Shown piece after piece: positions 43,856 to 56,629 of a stretch of 64,000 nt of DNA. This DNA is from Hymenoscyphus infarciens. Its lineage: Eukaryota > Ascomycota > Leotiomycetes > Helotiales > Helotiaceae. Numbering within the stretch: position 1 is the stretch's first letter; every line of letters begins with the position of its first letter. The stretch covers positions 801,063 through 865,062 of the forward strand of contig LLCB01000001.1 of NCBI GenBank assembly GCA_001414345.1, given 5' to 3'. Position numbers and translations under genes: made by a program. The notes under the pieces are model-generated. The model did no database searches. It saw nothing but the letters and a program-made list of their open reading frames with translations, and was not told where the DNA came from.

Positions 43856-44418
43856 GTACACGACGAATTGGGATGGAAATGCCAACCAAGTGACGGAGGT
43901 AAAATAGGGAAGAGAACGAGACGAGGGTTATTTTCTGCAAAGAGGCCGATTATAGATCGTAATAGCTAATATACGTGCTCTGATTGGAAGAGGTGTACCA
44001 CTGTAGCGTGAATAGGCGGTTTGGAGGAAAGCTAGAAAAATCATGTTAGCAAGCTATATATTAGAATTAAGAGTGGTGGAAGAAAAAAACAGAGGAGAGG
44101 AGTATGCCACTAAACTGAAATAAGTACTCCAATAGTCTGCACTTATTTCACAACGTGAAATGTAACAGGAGAAGTTCTCGTTGTATAAGGAAAGGGCGCG
44201 CCTTCCAAAAGACGACCTCGACCACAATCGAGCTCCATAGCACGGGATACAAGAGTCAAACCTATGGAATTCCTCCCTGCCACCCAAAAGTCCAACAGAC
44301 TCTAAAGACACAAGAAAAATAGACAAAAAATATAAAACAAGTCGTCGGCAGCCAATTAACCTTTAAATCGAACGTTTCAAGCTTTAAAAGTTGTATTGTA
44401 GAGTTATTTCACATTTAA
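43856..44418. other. Intergenic
   Basis: Between the RING gene and the HET relic. AT-rich near 44330-44420 (TTTAAATCGAACG, TTGTATTGTAGAG). No supported gene. Confidence 0.4.
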
Positions 44419-45060
44419 CTATTTTTCAAAGGAACAGATTAGACAATCAAGGTGGCAGTAAAAACCTTGAAAACATTCTAATTTTCTAGGATGTTGTAAA
44501 TCCAAGTTGAAAATTGATCGAGTGCCCTTGAATTCTATCTTGTACGGCTGTACAAGACTTGGTTCCCGTGGGGGAAATATCCCACCAGAGGCATCTGATG
44601 ACGCCGCTAGAGCAAGTGTCGGAGCAGCCTTTCTGTACACCAGATTCATTAAAGGGGCTTCATCCAGGAAATCTCCATCTTTTCCTTGTAAAATATACAG
44701 ACAGTCGATCCAGATGTACCGGAGTCCCAACTGCTGGGTCGCACAGCTTGCGTTCTGGAAATCTTTAGCTAATTCTGCAGTTGGCACCCCGAGTCGAAAA
44801 TCTTTCTCGTTAGCTTTTGTGGGCTTCTTCAACTCCAGATCCTTACCCCATCAATGGCTTAAAACCAGGTAGGATATAGGGAGGTCGCTTGAAGCTTTCA
44901 GCTTCGCTGTCAATATGCATATCACGATGTTGGTCCTTGCCAACGTCAATCAGCCGGGTGGGAAGCCATGTTTTGTCGACGGGAGAAAGGCACATTTTTG
45001 GGCCAGGTATGTCATTGCAAAGTACATGATTTACAAGACAATCCTTATGCTAGCTCCCTA
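44419..45060 (-). pseudogene. HET-domain (heterokaryon incompatibility) gene relic
   Basis: The minus strand codes a strong HET signature in pieces. 5' part (about 45000-44900): WLPTRLIDVGKDQHR. Then in a different frame YLVLSH, a TGA at the place where HET proteins have R or C, and WGKDLELKKPTKANEKDF. The core continues open to 44419: GVPTAELAKDFQNASCATQQ, LGLRYIWIDCLYILQGKDGD, LVYRKAAPTLALAASSDASG. HET proteins trigger cell death on fusion of unlike strains. One frameshift (near 44890), one nonsense codon (consistent with CGA-to-TGA) and the loss of everything after the domain make this a dead copy. Confidence 0.8.
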
Positions 45061-45223
45061 TAATTCCCCAGCTACTTTCGTCGCTCGTGTTGTGCGAAAA
45101 AAGTGGCGCCAAAGGCGTAAAGTCTTCAAAAAGGTTAGTACTGTCCCTACAACCAACGTTTGCAATCATGGCCAAGGCCCAAGAACGGCTCCAAAAGAAA
45201 ACATACATGGGGAGTTAGATTCA

Positions 45224-45529
45224 TCAACAGACGCAAACAACTGAAACACCCTTATTAATTTTCTTGGATCCCCCTCCTGGAGGAGGCCACATGTACTCTA
45301 GGCTAATACCATCGGCAGGAAGAGGAGGATCCCCTCTGCCACGGAACGGTGGGCACATATGGCATTCAATTCGGGCCAAGTGGTGATGGCGACAGAACTC
45401 ATGATCCTCCTGCGACATAATGTCCCACAGATGAGCACAAGAAAAGCAGCTGGCTCTGCCCGCCTTCCTGAAGCTTACACACTTTGACTGTGCACCTTTT
45501 TGGTCCTGCCATTTTGTTGAAGCAGACAT
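45224..45529 (-). CDS. Cys/His-rich microprotein, 101 aa
   Basis: ATG at 45529-45527 (MSASTKWQDQKGAQSKCVSF). Residues 17-62 contain a metal-site-like pattern: KCVSFRKAGRASCFSCAHLW, then EFCRHHHLARIECHMCPPF, with C-x2-C, C-x-H-H-H and C-x2-C groups. A Pro/Gly-rich tail (MWPPPGGGSKKINKG) follows. No signal peptide. I do not know the family; the spacing suggests one or two zinc sites. The MWPPP recalls the WPP genes at 38-41 kb only superficially. It may code a small regulator or be chance; the cysteine spacing argues for real coding. Confidence 0.45.
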   Translation of the reverse strand: MSASTKWQDQKGAQSKCVSFRKAGRASCFSCAHLWDIMSQEDHEFCRHHHLARIECHMCPPFRGRGDPPLPADGISLEYMWPPPGGGSKKINKGVSVVCVC

Positions 45530-46842
45530 TTTGAAAGCTTCTGGCATTTGCTGCAGAACGACATGGTTGTTGGAGAGAAGAACTTGATGTCTACGAGCTA
45601 GCGAGCAACAAAACAGCGAATCATAGAATACAAGACCACACAGCTAGGTCGCAACTCAACGAATGGAAATAGGTCTATCTTAAAATAGATGTTGATTAGA
45701 AGAGATTTTTCTACTCGAAATGTTGGGGACGTGATGTTTTATGGAAAATAGCCCCCAATTTTACCTCGGTGGCCTAACAGAACTCTACCACAGGCATGGT
45801 TCAGCGCGATATGCAGCCTACTAAGTACTCTAAGCCGCTGGACCCAGGCCTGTGGATTATCGATGATAATATCAGGACTGTGACTTTGGGGTCGGAAAAA
45901 ACATCCCGCCGAGTAACGTAAAACTTCTCAATGAAACCCATTTCTTCGGGGGAAAATATGACTGTATTCCTGTGGGGATAGGTAGGCAAATAAAAGGAGG
46001 CTTAAAAATTATATAGCGCAACAGAAATGCCTGACTCTGGAAGAGCTGGAAGAGGAAAATAGAGATAACAGTGCCAAAGAACAAAACGACCGCGTATGAC
46101 AAAAGCAAAAAAACATTATCGGAACACAGTGTTCCCAGAAGAGAGAGGGGATCACAATTCCAAAGCTTTCCAAGGGCCAAGATCGTCTCCCTTCTAACCC
46201 TCAAGCAGGCCAACTCGAGTATAGGTGCATAAACACGACCCATCCTCTGCCTTTATTCCACACTGCTGTAGCACACTCGCTCTCGTATAGCCAGTTCACC
46301 CCACGCGCTTCCAACAGCATTGTATACCTCTTCTTCCCGCAGACTCGGTCGATAAGAGCACTTGCTGTCGCCCGCAGAAAGGAGAGGTAGTGGGGGAGAG
46401 CGAGGTGATATCGGCAGGGTTGCGATTAAAGAAATTGGGCGAGTGAACAGTGCGGGAGGGGATGAGTTATCTGTTCAAACATTTGTTAGCATCGAACCTA
46501 GACGGGGGGAGGTGAGAGGTGGAGCTTGGTCGAGTACACCAGAGAGGAAAAAGGGCTGGCTCACCTCTACTTAGATATCTAACCAGCTACCATGGTTCCG
46601 ACGTTGAACCCAATCCAACCCAAGAACAGAAGAAGAAGAAGAAGAATTGAATAGAATTGCCCAATCTAGGTAGCCACGCCTGCCAAAGTGAACCGACCAG
46701 AGCCACAGGGACACATATGAGTATTCTGAGTTACCTCGGGATCAGCATGAGGGATTGGCCTCGAGTGTTAGCCTTTCCAGTCTCTGGCGTAGAAGCCTTG
46801 GGAGCGCGTGTAATGGAGGGGTTTTAAGGGCGAGTAGGGTTG
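45530..46842. other. Gene-poor DNA
   Basis: About 1.3 kb. Minus-strand frames here (for example 45872-46243, hydrophobic) lack features I can support. GAAGAAGAAGAAGAAG lies near 46630. Confidence 0.4.
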
Positions 46843-47114
46843 TTAATGAAGAAGTTTGAAGAAAGGAAGAGAGAGGGACGGGAGACCGCGAGGGGTTTGA
46901 AGACTTTGGGTTGGCGTCGTTCCTTCCGAAATGGCGGGAGAGTTGAGAAGATGGCCCTCTGAACGCTTTGGCATTTCTGCAATGGCATGCGATTAATAGC
47001 AAGGTCTGCCCCTTCTTGATGCGTGTTTGTACGTATATTCCTTGGGAGACGAGGGTCGGTAGGCAGAAGAATTGATGGGTGCGGAGGTGTTTCCGGCGAC
47101 TCTACGGTGGTCAT
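46843..47114 (-). CDS. Candidate two-exon small protein, 71 aa
   Basis: Exon 1 47114-47033 (MTTVESPETPPHPSILLPTD, then PRLPRNI), a 56-nt intron with GTACAA donor and TTGCAG acceptor, exon 2 46976-46843 (QMPKRSEGHLLNSPAISEGT, TPTQSLQTPRGLPSLS). Phases agree and the stop is TAA. The product is Pro/Ser/Thr-rich and probably disordered. Without the splice the first exon also reads on in its own frame for 95 codons, so either form is possible. Function unknown. Confidence 0.3.
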
Positions 47115-48395
47115 TCTGATGACAAGGTCAATACAATCAGCTCCAATTTTCCAACCTACTTGGAGTAATATTACTGATTATTCAACAACTTCTAAAAAGG
47201 AATTCAATTGCGTGAGAAGGGGGGGTGAGTAGGAGAGCCATCAAGCCCAAATCGGACCATTGTTGATCCGACCCCTAACCCCAACCCCGCTATTTTACCA
47301 TGTCTTCTTACCTTCCCTCAAGCAAACAGAACAACACTCCTTCTCCATTATTACTGAGTTGATCCAGGTTCTACATTCTTATTACTCTGACACTTACCAT
47401 CTTCAAAATCACAAGCCCGCACACAAACTCCATCCCCACAGCTTCAAATCATGATCACGTTCACAAAGCAACTCACGTCACGACAGACAAGGGGCAAATA
47501 CACTCCATTCATTGCCTCTAAATACACCATGGAATGTACTCTATGTACAGAAGAGGTATCTATCTAGAATGGGGGACAATCGTCGAGGCTATTGATCTCT
47601 CCATCCATCCAGCAATTGATGACGCAAACCACTGGAAATTGACCCTGGAAGATCTACCAGCCCATCCATCAACAGCCAACAACCATGGAAATCAACCCAT
47701 AAAGACCGCAAAGATCAAACGCCAGAACGTCAGATTCCTCCCTTTATTTCAATGTAGGTACCACGAAGGGTGTGATGAAGAATCTGCTGACGGACGTGTT
47801 GGTAGGCGGAAAATAACATTCTTAGTGCTCTTGCACCACAAATCAAATGAAAAACGAAAATAACGACCGCAAAATCTCCTCCTTCGTGAATATTGGCCAA
47901 ACACAATCTCAAAGGCATTTGGTAGCAGCCCTGAGAAAGGTTGAAAAAAGGCGGAGGTAGAAGGCGGAAGAAGAACAAGAACCAATGAAAAAAAAACAAA
48001 AAAACAATCGCTTTTGGTGGGTATCAATAATCTGTGCAAGAGGAGGGAAAAGATGAGGTACGCCTGAAACCCCAAGATGAACCGAACTCCTAGGAGAAAG
48101 GCGAATTTCGGCGTGTAAAATGGCGAATATACCCCCAATGGTGGTGAAAAGGAGGACTCAAAAGACCAGTGCCGAGCTTCATGACAGATGGACACCAAGA
48201 TGACTTCCTAGGAGAAATGCAAGAAGGTCGGTGTGTAAATTGGCGTATGTAACCTGTAACCCCCAATGGTGGTGACCAAAAGGATTCAAAGGACCAGTGC
48301 TGAGATTCAAGACAGATGGACACCAAGATGCCAAAGATATCAAGATGGCACATGATGGTGGATCCAACTCTGATCATGGTTGCCAATTGCCGAAT
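47115..48395. other. Gene-poor DNA, 3' side of gene MYB-A
   Basis: No supported gene. Contains the tandem repeat listed at 48089-48332. Confidence 0.4.
48089..48332. repeat. Two diverged tandem copies of a 120-bp unit
   Basis: Both copies (48089-48206 and 48207-48332) run CCTAGGAGAAA, TCGG(C/T)GTGTAAA, CCCCCAATGGTGGTGA, GACCAGTGC(C/T)GAG and GACAGATGGACACCAAGATG. The second has an extra 8 bp or so before CCCCCAATGG. Confidence 0.75.
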
Positions 48396-50164
48396 TTATT
48401 TTGCTGCATCTCCATCAGCGGCATGTTGGTGATAGTAATAGACAGGTGTAGAGATGGTGGAGGCGGAGGACGATTCTGTGCGATAACGTGCTGCACCGAC
48501 ACTTGAATTGCCAACGAAAGGATCAATGGGACTTTGGGCGGACTGGACCCGAGACTCGAGGGACGCATCAATTGGAGTAAATGCGAGCTTGACTGGAGAC
48601 TCGAGCATCGGATCAATGGCAATATCCTTATCATTTGCCTTGACTGGAGATGCCATGGGCGAGGGTGATGTGTAGATGCCTTGGACATACTCGACGTCGG
48701 CATAATCCTCCATGTTTCCCATAGTGCTGTAACCGCCCATACCAGTGCTGTGATCAATAGGTGAAAATTCATCTCCGACGCTATCATCGATCGGCAAATC
48801 GTCGTCAGCGCTGCTGCTCTCGTCGTTCATCTTAGCACATTTCTCCTCCATCAACTTCCGAACATCTGGCCAGCGCATGACCTGAGAATATACAGCACCC
48901 GATGTTCTTGGTTGAAGTACATGAGTGGTCCTAACTGTTCCCTGTTCCATGAGGGTCCTAGCAGAATTCAAACTGGCAGGGAGCTTCTCGCCCATTCGAA
49001 TCTCGGTTCCCGCGAAAGCATCGTTATGTTCTTGGGTAATTGCGACGAAGTCTTCCATGTGTAATCTCCGACGCTTCTCGTCGATCCGGCCAAGAATTCG
49101 AACTTCAATAGACGCCTTCTCTCGCTCAGACCAAGTTGGGCGGACCATCATCTTTGCTCCATTTTTGTCGACAATGGGCTGGTTCAGACGACGGTTGAAT
49201 ATTTGCTTTCGCCACTGCAACAAATTAGCATAAGTTGTTCTCGCTTGACTCGGCAGCCGAGTGCAGTGTAAAAGGATAAAAGTTGCTCCCAACAACTAAG
49301 AACGAAAATTCAAGAAAGGAGTTAAGAGAAAAAGTTGCATACTCTATCAGCGTCGGATATATCCTTTGCCGAATTCCAATCAAAGGTATCCTCGTGCGGG
49401 TACTTGAAGGTCCATGTGGCTCCTTCAGTATCTTTGAGGGGAAGCTTCAATTTGCTGTTTTGTTTGACTCCGCGTTGGAAGGGGGTTTGATCAATATGTT
49501 GATTGTCGTTCCTGTGGAGGATTCCAGAGTCAGTATTGCCATTTTTAGAAGTAACTTTGAGGAATAAACAAGGTTGGGGGAGAGGAAGCGGGGTGTCTGG
49601 GGAGGTCCCTCGCCTAGGTCCCCCTAATACAACCTGAAAGAAAGGGGGGGAACTTACCAGTGAAACTTGGTGCCACGAGGAGCTACGGGAGCATGAACCA
49701 AAGCCTGTCAAAATATTGTTAGCCTTTATATACCATCAAAGGGGACATTGTTTCAACTCTCTAGGGTAATCCAGAGAGTTGATCTAAGTGGTTTAGGACA
49801 ATTGAAGCCGATTGGCCTTGAGTTTGCCATAGATCGACTTCAATTATCCCAGAGATCTGGTATAAAGGGGAAATTGGGAAGAAGCTTTACTTACAGAGCG
49901 CTTTCTCTTCACGCCAGGGTTGGCATTGGTCGGATTTGCAACATGTGGGCTCGCGATTGCGAAGTTCGGAAGTTGTGCTGGCTGCATTGTTGGAGAAGGT
50001 CCCATCGCAAGAGGCCGGAGAGGAGGTCCAGGATTGAGGTATGGCGAGATATATGGTACCGGTACGAACGATGGTGGCGGAAGCTGATTGTTAGCATGTT
50101 GGTGCGATCGCTCACCCCAAGCAGGATAGCCGATCTGGTCGTTCTGGTCGTTGAGGTCTGACAT
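48396..50164 (-). CDS. Fungal nuclear-like paralogue MYB-A, 4 exons, 434 aa
   Basis: Exons 50164-49895, 49704-49658, 49511-49343 and 49214-48396; phases match and all introns are GT-AG (127-189 nt, longer than elsewhere in the window). The N-terminus is Pro-rich (PPPSFVPVPYISPYLNPGPP) with a basic KRKRS. Exons 2-3 carry the block shared with the 51797 gene: APRGT, KDTEGATWTFKYPHEDTFDW and DRWRKQIFNRRL. Exon 4 starts with RPTWSEREKASIEVRILGRI then EKRRRLHMEDFVAITQEHN, which has the W-x-x-x-E...helix-turn-helix look of a Myb/SANT unit, but I cannot confirm it. The rest is acidic and Ser/Asp-rich. A DNA- or chromatin-related role is inference. Confidence 0.7.
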
Positions 50165-51796
50165 GATTGTGATGCTATCGCTACACCGATCTTGCGCGAA
50201 GGGTGTGGTGAAAAGTGCGGGTTGTCAAAGATGAGGGCCAAACAAGGCGAGACGGACCACCCAACAAGTGGAAGTTGAAAGGGTGAGAGGCCAAAGGAAT
50301 TGAGTTTGAAGGAAGAGCAACTTTCAGGCAAGATGAACCGGTTTGTGAATCAAAAGACACCAGCTAATTTGTCTTGGGTTGAAGGAAGTTGTGCGGTGAC
50401 AGTGTCATTGTTGTCGTGAAGGAGATTTGGAAGAGCGAGGACGCGTGGGGGGGGGTGAAGGGTTGGCAGGTGACGGCAGACCCACTTTTACCAAAACAGT
50501 AGGGCAGAGTTTTCGCTCACGACGCCGTCAATACCTTCTCAGGCAAGTTGGCTGCGTCAGCAGTTTCAGGAGATGGACAAAGGTTGGTTGGAAAGATTAC
50601 TCGAGACCCAATTGGCGCTATAATTAAGTTCTTCTGAGGTTATTCGCGGCGCGGCAGCAGTAAATGCTTCTAGTTCGTACTTACTTATTTCTCTTGTTAT
50701 TGTCAATTTAATTATCAGCCCTGGTGTTTTAGATAGGTAAGTCTAATTGTCCCAGAGAACCCGAGCATTTAGGTCAATAATACGAGGCCTCGTAGGAACC
50801 TGGTGTATCTTGTAAGTTCAAAGTAAAATTTCCCTAAAGTTAGAATCAATGAAGGTATGCAAAGATTCCTTCAACCCCTTTTCACCCAACCAATTGTAGC
50901 TCAACTCTGCATTTATTCTGCTGGAATTTCGAGACCCAGTAGCGAAAGCTTCTTCTGAGTTTATTCATTCCAACATCAGCACTTCAACCGCGCATTTACA
51001 CCACCTGACGGCCACTTTCAATTTCACGTTCACTTGCTGGTCTCCCAGACAATTCATTTCTCGCAATGTTCGTGTATTTTTTGGAAGATTGTAGTTATGA
51101 TCCTTTCGGTTGCGTCGAACCTTGAGAGGTTTCCAGTCTGAACTACTAGTTATCCCAAGATCTCCGCCGTCCATTCTAAGAATTGCCTACAGTGCCAAAA
51201 GGTGGAGAGAAGCACGATTTCCTTAGTACCTCTCCCAAAAAGAAACCAAAGAAATACAGAAGAGATTCGGAGAAACATGATATGATGACTCCCTGTGACC
51301 CTCCAAAGTCGAACCAAAGAAATGCAACCAAGTGTCATTCAGTCGAAAAACCAAGGAAGTGGACAGTATTTCTTCCCGAAATCATAAGCACCTGCTGCCA
51401 TTCCAAGGAGATCGCACGTAAAGTACTTCTGTCGAAAGTCCCGTTCAAGAAAAACGCAGAAGTTCTGCGAGAGATGATAAGCATCGACCACCAGCCCAAT
51501 AAAATCGTACACAAGTCGTCTTAGGAGAAATCAGAGAGGGGAGGCGCCAATAGACCAGGGGTGTATTGTTCTTCTCCCACCAGCGCCAAGATCAAAATTA
51601 ACCGAAGGGGTATCGTGATCTAGAACAATCTAGAATGCAACCAAGGAGGAGAAGCAGTATCGAGGACTTGGCAGCAGATGCGATGCGGAACTGAAAAGGG
51701 TATCAAGGAAAAGAAGACCCAGAGAACGCCCAGAATGTAGTGCAAAGGATGGAAGAAACTCCGTGAGAGGGGGAGTCGAAAACGTGAAAGTGCCCT
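50165..51796. other. Intergenic between the two paralogues
   Basis: 1.6 kb. The MYB-A promoter lies at its left end. A plus-strand frame (51183-51524, Lys-rich, no ATG at its start) is not supported. No other feature. Confidence 0.4.
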
Positions 51797-52827
51797 TCAA
51801 GATGCTGGGACAAGGATGGCGCCGGTTGGGTTTGAAGCAGGTCTCATGTCATCGTATTCGTCGTCGGATGAGTCCTCGAGGTTGGCATCGATTTCTCCGC
51901 CGTGATAATCATCTCTCTTTTCGTCATCGGTAGCTGTCTCGTCACTGAGGTCGCTTTGATGACCATCAACACCTTCCATATTTTTGCCAGCAGCAGAAGT
52001 CTCTTCGGTAGAACCCGCATTCTTGACTTTAGCCTCATTGTTGACTTTGGGTTGATTTCCACCATCTGCCTCAACTTCCATCGCATCGTCCGAGAAGGAA
52101 TCGTAGGGGATATACGATTGTACCAGGTTGACGAGGTCTGGGTCACGAAGATATAGAGCTTGAAGTGCCGTCGGGCTACGACTCCCAATGACCTGTTCCT
52201 TCTTGACCACAGCTCCCTTGTGCAATTGCTCCCCAACACGAACAGTCTCACCCTCCCAGCGACGATTATGCTTTCTGGAGATCTTCTTGAAGTCATCGAG
52301 ACCCATCTTGGCCTGTGTGGTTTTCGCGCGTTTCTTAAGAAGATGCTTGAAGAAGTTGAATTCGGTCACGGTCCACTTCGCACGCGTTGGGTTCTTGACA
52401 AAGGCTGGATCGAGTCGGAAGGTTCTGCGGAAGGTTTGCGAGCGCCATTTGTTGACATCTGTGATCCAAGTATTGTCGTCCCACTTGTTGGCATGTCGAT
52501 TAGGGTACTGGTGAACTGCGATATTGCCTTCGGTGTCCTTGAACTTGATGATGAGCTTGTGCTTCTCCGGCTTTCCCTTGTCGACTCGGGCTTGATCCAG
52601 GTGGGTGTTTTGGTGCATGAGAAAGACTGTTCCACGGGGTGCGATCGGTCCGTGTTTTGTGGACTACACGTTGTCAGTATTGACGCGTTGTTAATTTAGA
52701 CTCTAAAGGCAGTACTTACACTATCTTTGCTGATTCTCTTATTGCCCCAAACCTTTCTCGTCTTCACTGTGCCATCCTTCTCGCCAGTGTCATCCGTCTT
52801 GCTGGGGACAGGCTTTTCCTTTGCCAT
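51797..52827 (-). CDS. Fungal nuclear-like paralogue MYB-B, 2 exons, 324 aa
   Basis: Exon 1 52827-52720 codes a charged start (MAKEKPVPSKTDDTGEKDGT, KTRKVWGNKRISKDS). The 56-nt intron uses GTAAGT, with tag acceptor. Exon 2 52663-51797 begins STKHGPIAPRGTVFLMHQNT, followed by the shared block KLIIKFKDTEGNIAVHQYPN and NKWRSQTFRRTFRLDPAFVK. Then comes AKWTVTEFNFFKHLLKKRAK with MGLDDFKKISRKHNRRWEGE, matching MYB-A's putative Myb-like unit in position, and an acidic tail (SDLSDETATDDEKRDDYHGG, EDSSDDEYDDM). Gene order, strand and intron position before APRGT are shared with MYB-A, so this is a tandem duplication with later divergence. Confidence 0.7.
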
Positions 52828-55800
52828 GGTGTAGGTATGCAACGAAACGTGGTGAAGTCGATGTTATTGGTACTGGTGCTGTGGAAAGAAAGAAGAGATG
52901 TGGATTGAGTTGGCGTGTCTTTATTTGAAAGTGTCCAGGTCAGTATTTAGGCTCTCTACGTTGCGGTATCGGCTTATCATCGGCATTTTTCTCAACCTAT
53001 TGTCCTCCATCTATCAATTCACTTACGTTTTGGATACCTAATCTTAAGGGCGGCAAGAAGCGGAGGATATGATTGGTGATAATATTTACATTATCAGGTG
53101 TGACTGTATTCTACAGCTTTCGTTGATCTCATAAAACAAACATGAGGTGAATTACTTAACCGTTATTTGGACATCAGCGATTGACAGCTACCTCATTTGG
53201 GATAACTAATGTATGTGAAAGGTTGACACACTCAATTAAAAATAGAGCTTATGAGAGAAGTAAGGAAAACACTTCAAAAGAGCAAAGAGTACTTCCGCAA
53301 AGAATATGTTCATTGATTTCAATATTTTGCCAAAGAAATTTGAGTAAAGAGCTTCAAAGAGAGAATTGACATTCAAAGCTCCTTGTTCATTATCATTCTA
53401 ACTTAGAACTCATGTTGATTAAGATACTGTCGAGGATTCTTGTCAAACTTGATAGGCTAATAGTCTCATCTTCTTATAATGACCGGCAATGACTTCACAT
53501 GAGCCCACATACCCTTTCTCCATTTTTCTAGAACCCTCTGGATAACTATGAATCTATAAAGTGAGTATCGAATTTAATCAAATTGATTAATATCCAAGGT
53601 AGCTTGTACCCAACATACTCGGCTAATTACAAGGGGTGTGGAGCTGTCTCGTGACAGCACCACTTCAAGGAGATCCTTCAAAATTACAAATTCCTTTAAG
53701 AGACTGATTAGAACGTCGAGTCTCCTTTACGTGAGCTGGTTTAGATCTCTAAACAAATGATACAAAGTTAGACAACTTTTCGCTTATGGCGTTGGTGGTT
53801 ATTAGTTCAAAAAGCATACGATGCTTTTCCCGACGATCTTCATAGTATCAAGGAAAACGAAGGGAGAGAATGGCGTTGATAAGGAAAAATTTGTGTGGAA
53901 GAGGAATGAGAGGAAAGGGGCATAGGAAAGATGGGGCAGACATGGACGAGAAGCTGAGCGGGCGTATCTCAAGAATCGCTTGTTTGAAGTTCACTTCTTC
54001 ATTCTCTCTGAAAAACCTCTTCTTAACGAGGCATGTTCTTAATAGCTAGTTCTTCTTCTTCCTCAAGAATTTGCTCCTCAAAAGGCGACTGTACTTTCAT
54101 CTCTTCCTTTTTTTAAGAATCACCTGTTGTACTAGTACCCTGCTCCGCGAAGAACTACCGCGCTTCTACTTCTTTTGCGGAGGTTACTTCTCGTCCTCCA
54201 GAGCTGGGTACTTTCTCCTTGAATGGCAGCTACACTTTGGTTTCTTCCGCAGTTTCTTCTTCTTCATCTAAGGTATAACCCCGAGTGAGCCCGTTTGGAT
54301 GTTCAACATACACCCTTTATCGTCGTTAGATGACAAAAATCCCACGGGGTTGAACGTGCATTACATCTTCCTAGAAAAGTAAGGTTTCCAAGCGAGAAGC
54401 AAGCTCGTGTCTCGCCAGGTGTATGTGCAGGGGTAATTAATGGTCGATCGAACGCGGGCTCAAAATCGTTCCTTCCCTGACCTAATGCGGAGTATCAAAC
54501 TCGTCATCGACCTCGATCGACCAAGACGAGAGGACGGCCACATTACCACATTGAAACCTTGGTGGGCAAGATCGCACCTTCCTTGACTTGATCTCATTCC
54601 CTAATGCGATCATTTCGGCAGATGTGACTCCCGAGGTGGAGACTGGAGCTGATCGAGTTGAGAAAGGAAGGCACGACTCCCACCAACCCAGCCTTTTCTT
54701 GTCATCGCGGGGGAGCTTGTGATTCGAGTCTGAGCTTCTGCTACACGTTCGATTTTAGTTAATTTTGCCTTGCTGTGCGGACTCCATGGGCAGATGAGAA
54801 GAGCCAAGCCTCTTCCTCTCCCCTCAACCTTGGCCCTAAACCGAATTGTGCTGCAACTTCACAGACGATTATAATAGGGTTTTTGATTTAGTTTTGTCAA
54901 GGTCCACCCTTCTCTTCTGGTCAATAAACTGGCTGGGATTTTTCTCAACCGCAATCGTCAAAGCCTTTCCCAACTCTAATACCAAGAGGTTAAGTGAATA
55001 AAAAAAATGGAACTGTATTTGAACCTGACCAGAGTTTCAGCTCTAAAAGGAGATGTGCTTTCTGAACAACTCGGATTATTTTATCGCCATTCTTGCCCTT
55101 AAACTAATTGGCTCAGCTAAAGCAACCTGAGTTGGGTCTAGGAATTCCATGTCATGGGACAGCAGAAGGTTTGCTATGACTGTTTTACATGATCTTTCAC
55201 ATTCTCACAGATTGATGCAAGACAAGACAATTAAGCGCAGGGAGCTTCAAAAAAGCTCAGATAAGTGTCATGTGAGGCAGAGCTCAGGCTGGTCAGCGGT
55301 TGTCACCGGATCCTGTTTCTTTACTGCCAGTGGGTCCTCTCAATGAGCTCTCCCTTGCTTCTTTGTGATTCTTTCTAGAGATGCTGCGGGAGGAGACGGG
55401 ACGCTAGCATACGCAATTTCGGTAATACTTTCTCTCTCTAGCGCAAGGACTAGCGCCAGGACTAGCGCCGGCTCACCCCTGGAGCCTCCTCCTTCTAGTG
55501 CCGCTTTTTCTTCTTCCCTCTATTATCCTGTGGCAGTCGTAACCACGACATGGATGCAATAGGAAAAAGCCTGTGTCTCTGTCCTTGCAAAGACAAGGTA
55601 ACAACCGCTGCTTTTATTTTGAATATGCAGCTAGCCACTAGCCGATACACTAGCCCCCACGCCACTCCTCTTCCCAACCACCCTATATTCTCTCAACGTG
55701 CTTTGTATTTAAAAGACCTTTTTATCTTGAGTTTCAATTCAAAGATTCCCTCCTCAGCACGTTTGCTGTTGCTTGTGTGCTGGGATGGGAAGGGGGCTTG

Positions 55801-56629
55801 TTACGACACTTCAACACCACTTCAACACCACAGCGGCGGCACTCACCTCTTTCCATCAATCGACTTTGATGCATCGTGTTGTCTCTTGTAAGTTTCTTTC
55901 TCTGCAATATATGGCATCATGTTTCTTGTATTTCAAGATGTATTGATGTTTCTCTGCCTCCGATCTACCCCTTTCTTGCGAAGGAGAAGCCGAGGTGCTG
56001 TCCACACTGTGGCCATTCAGTGGCGTACTCGACGGTCACAAGGACATCTCCCCTACACATACACTGCTTTGGGTTCCTTCTCGCGTATGAAATGAACAAT
56101 TCTGCTAGATAACGTACTGACAAGTTTTCCAGGTTCACTGCTCTACGTCATCCTTTCGCCCTCTCAACTCCTCTCAACTCCGCCCAACCATCATTCAAAG
56201 CTGAAGTCCCAAAATTCACCCCTCTCACTCAAGTTACAACAGCATACCATCATTCATCTCTGTTGGGATTCACATAAGTGAAGGCAGCCAGTCACATACG
56301 GAATTCTCACTCTCTATGACTCGGTCTCTGGTGTGGCTGAATGGCTGATCGTGGAACTGATCTCGACTCGTTTTCCAAGAGCCTTCGTCCCAGCTAAATG
56401 TCCACATTGGCAAAAATCGAGTACTCCATTGCGCGTGGATCACTACCACAAACTGCAATGCAGCCTTCTGGCTAGGTAGAGTCTTCCTTTGGAGTTGCTC
56501 CACGCAACAACGCTCTATCACAATGGACAACTGTCGATCATTTGGTGGAAACGACTTCGCGGCACCCATGGATAACTCCCCAAATTATCCAAGGGAAACC
56601 AAATGCTGTCTTTGTATATACAACAGGCA
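52828..56629. other. Gene-poor DNA, 3.8 kb
   Basis: No gene I can support on either strand. Small items: a 12-bp repeat GGACTAGCGCCA at about 55447-55470, an ACTTCAACACC repeat at about 55808-55830 and a TCTCAACTCC repeat near 56160-56180. The first 500 bp include the MYB-B promoter. Confidence 0.4.

Noticed and set aside
44915..45244. 109-aa plus-strand frame
   Set aside because: It is the antisense shadow of the HET relic's 5' part, which has recognisable motifs.
49748..50161. 137-aa plus-strand frame over MYB-A exon 1
   Set aside because: Shadow of exon 1 and intron 1 of MYB-A, whose splice model closes in frame.
54071..54271. 66-aa Phe/Leu-rich frame
   Set aside because: Arises from a CTTCTTCTT pyrimidine-rich stretch with no gene-like features.
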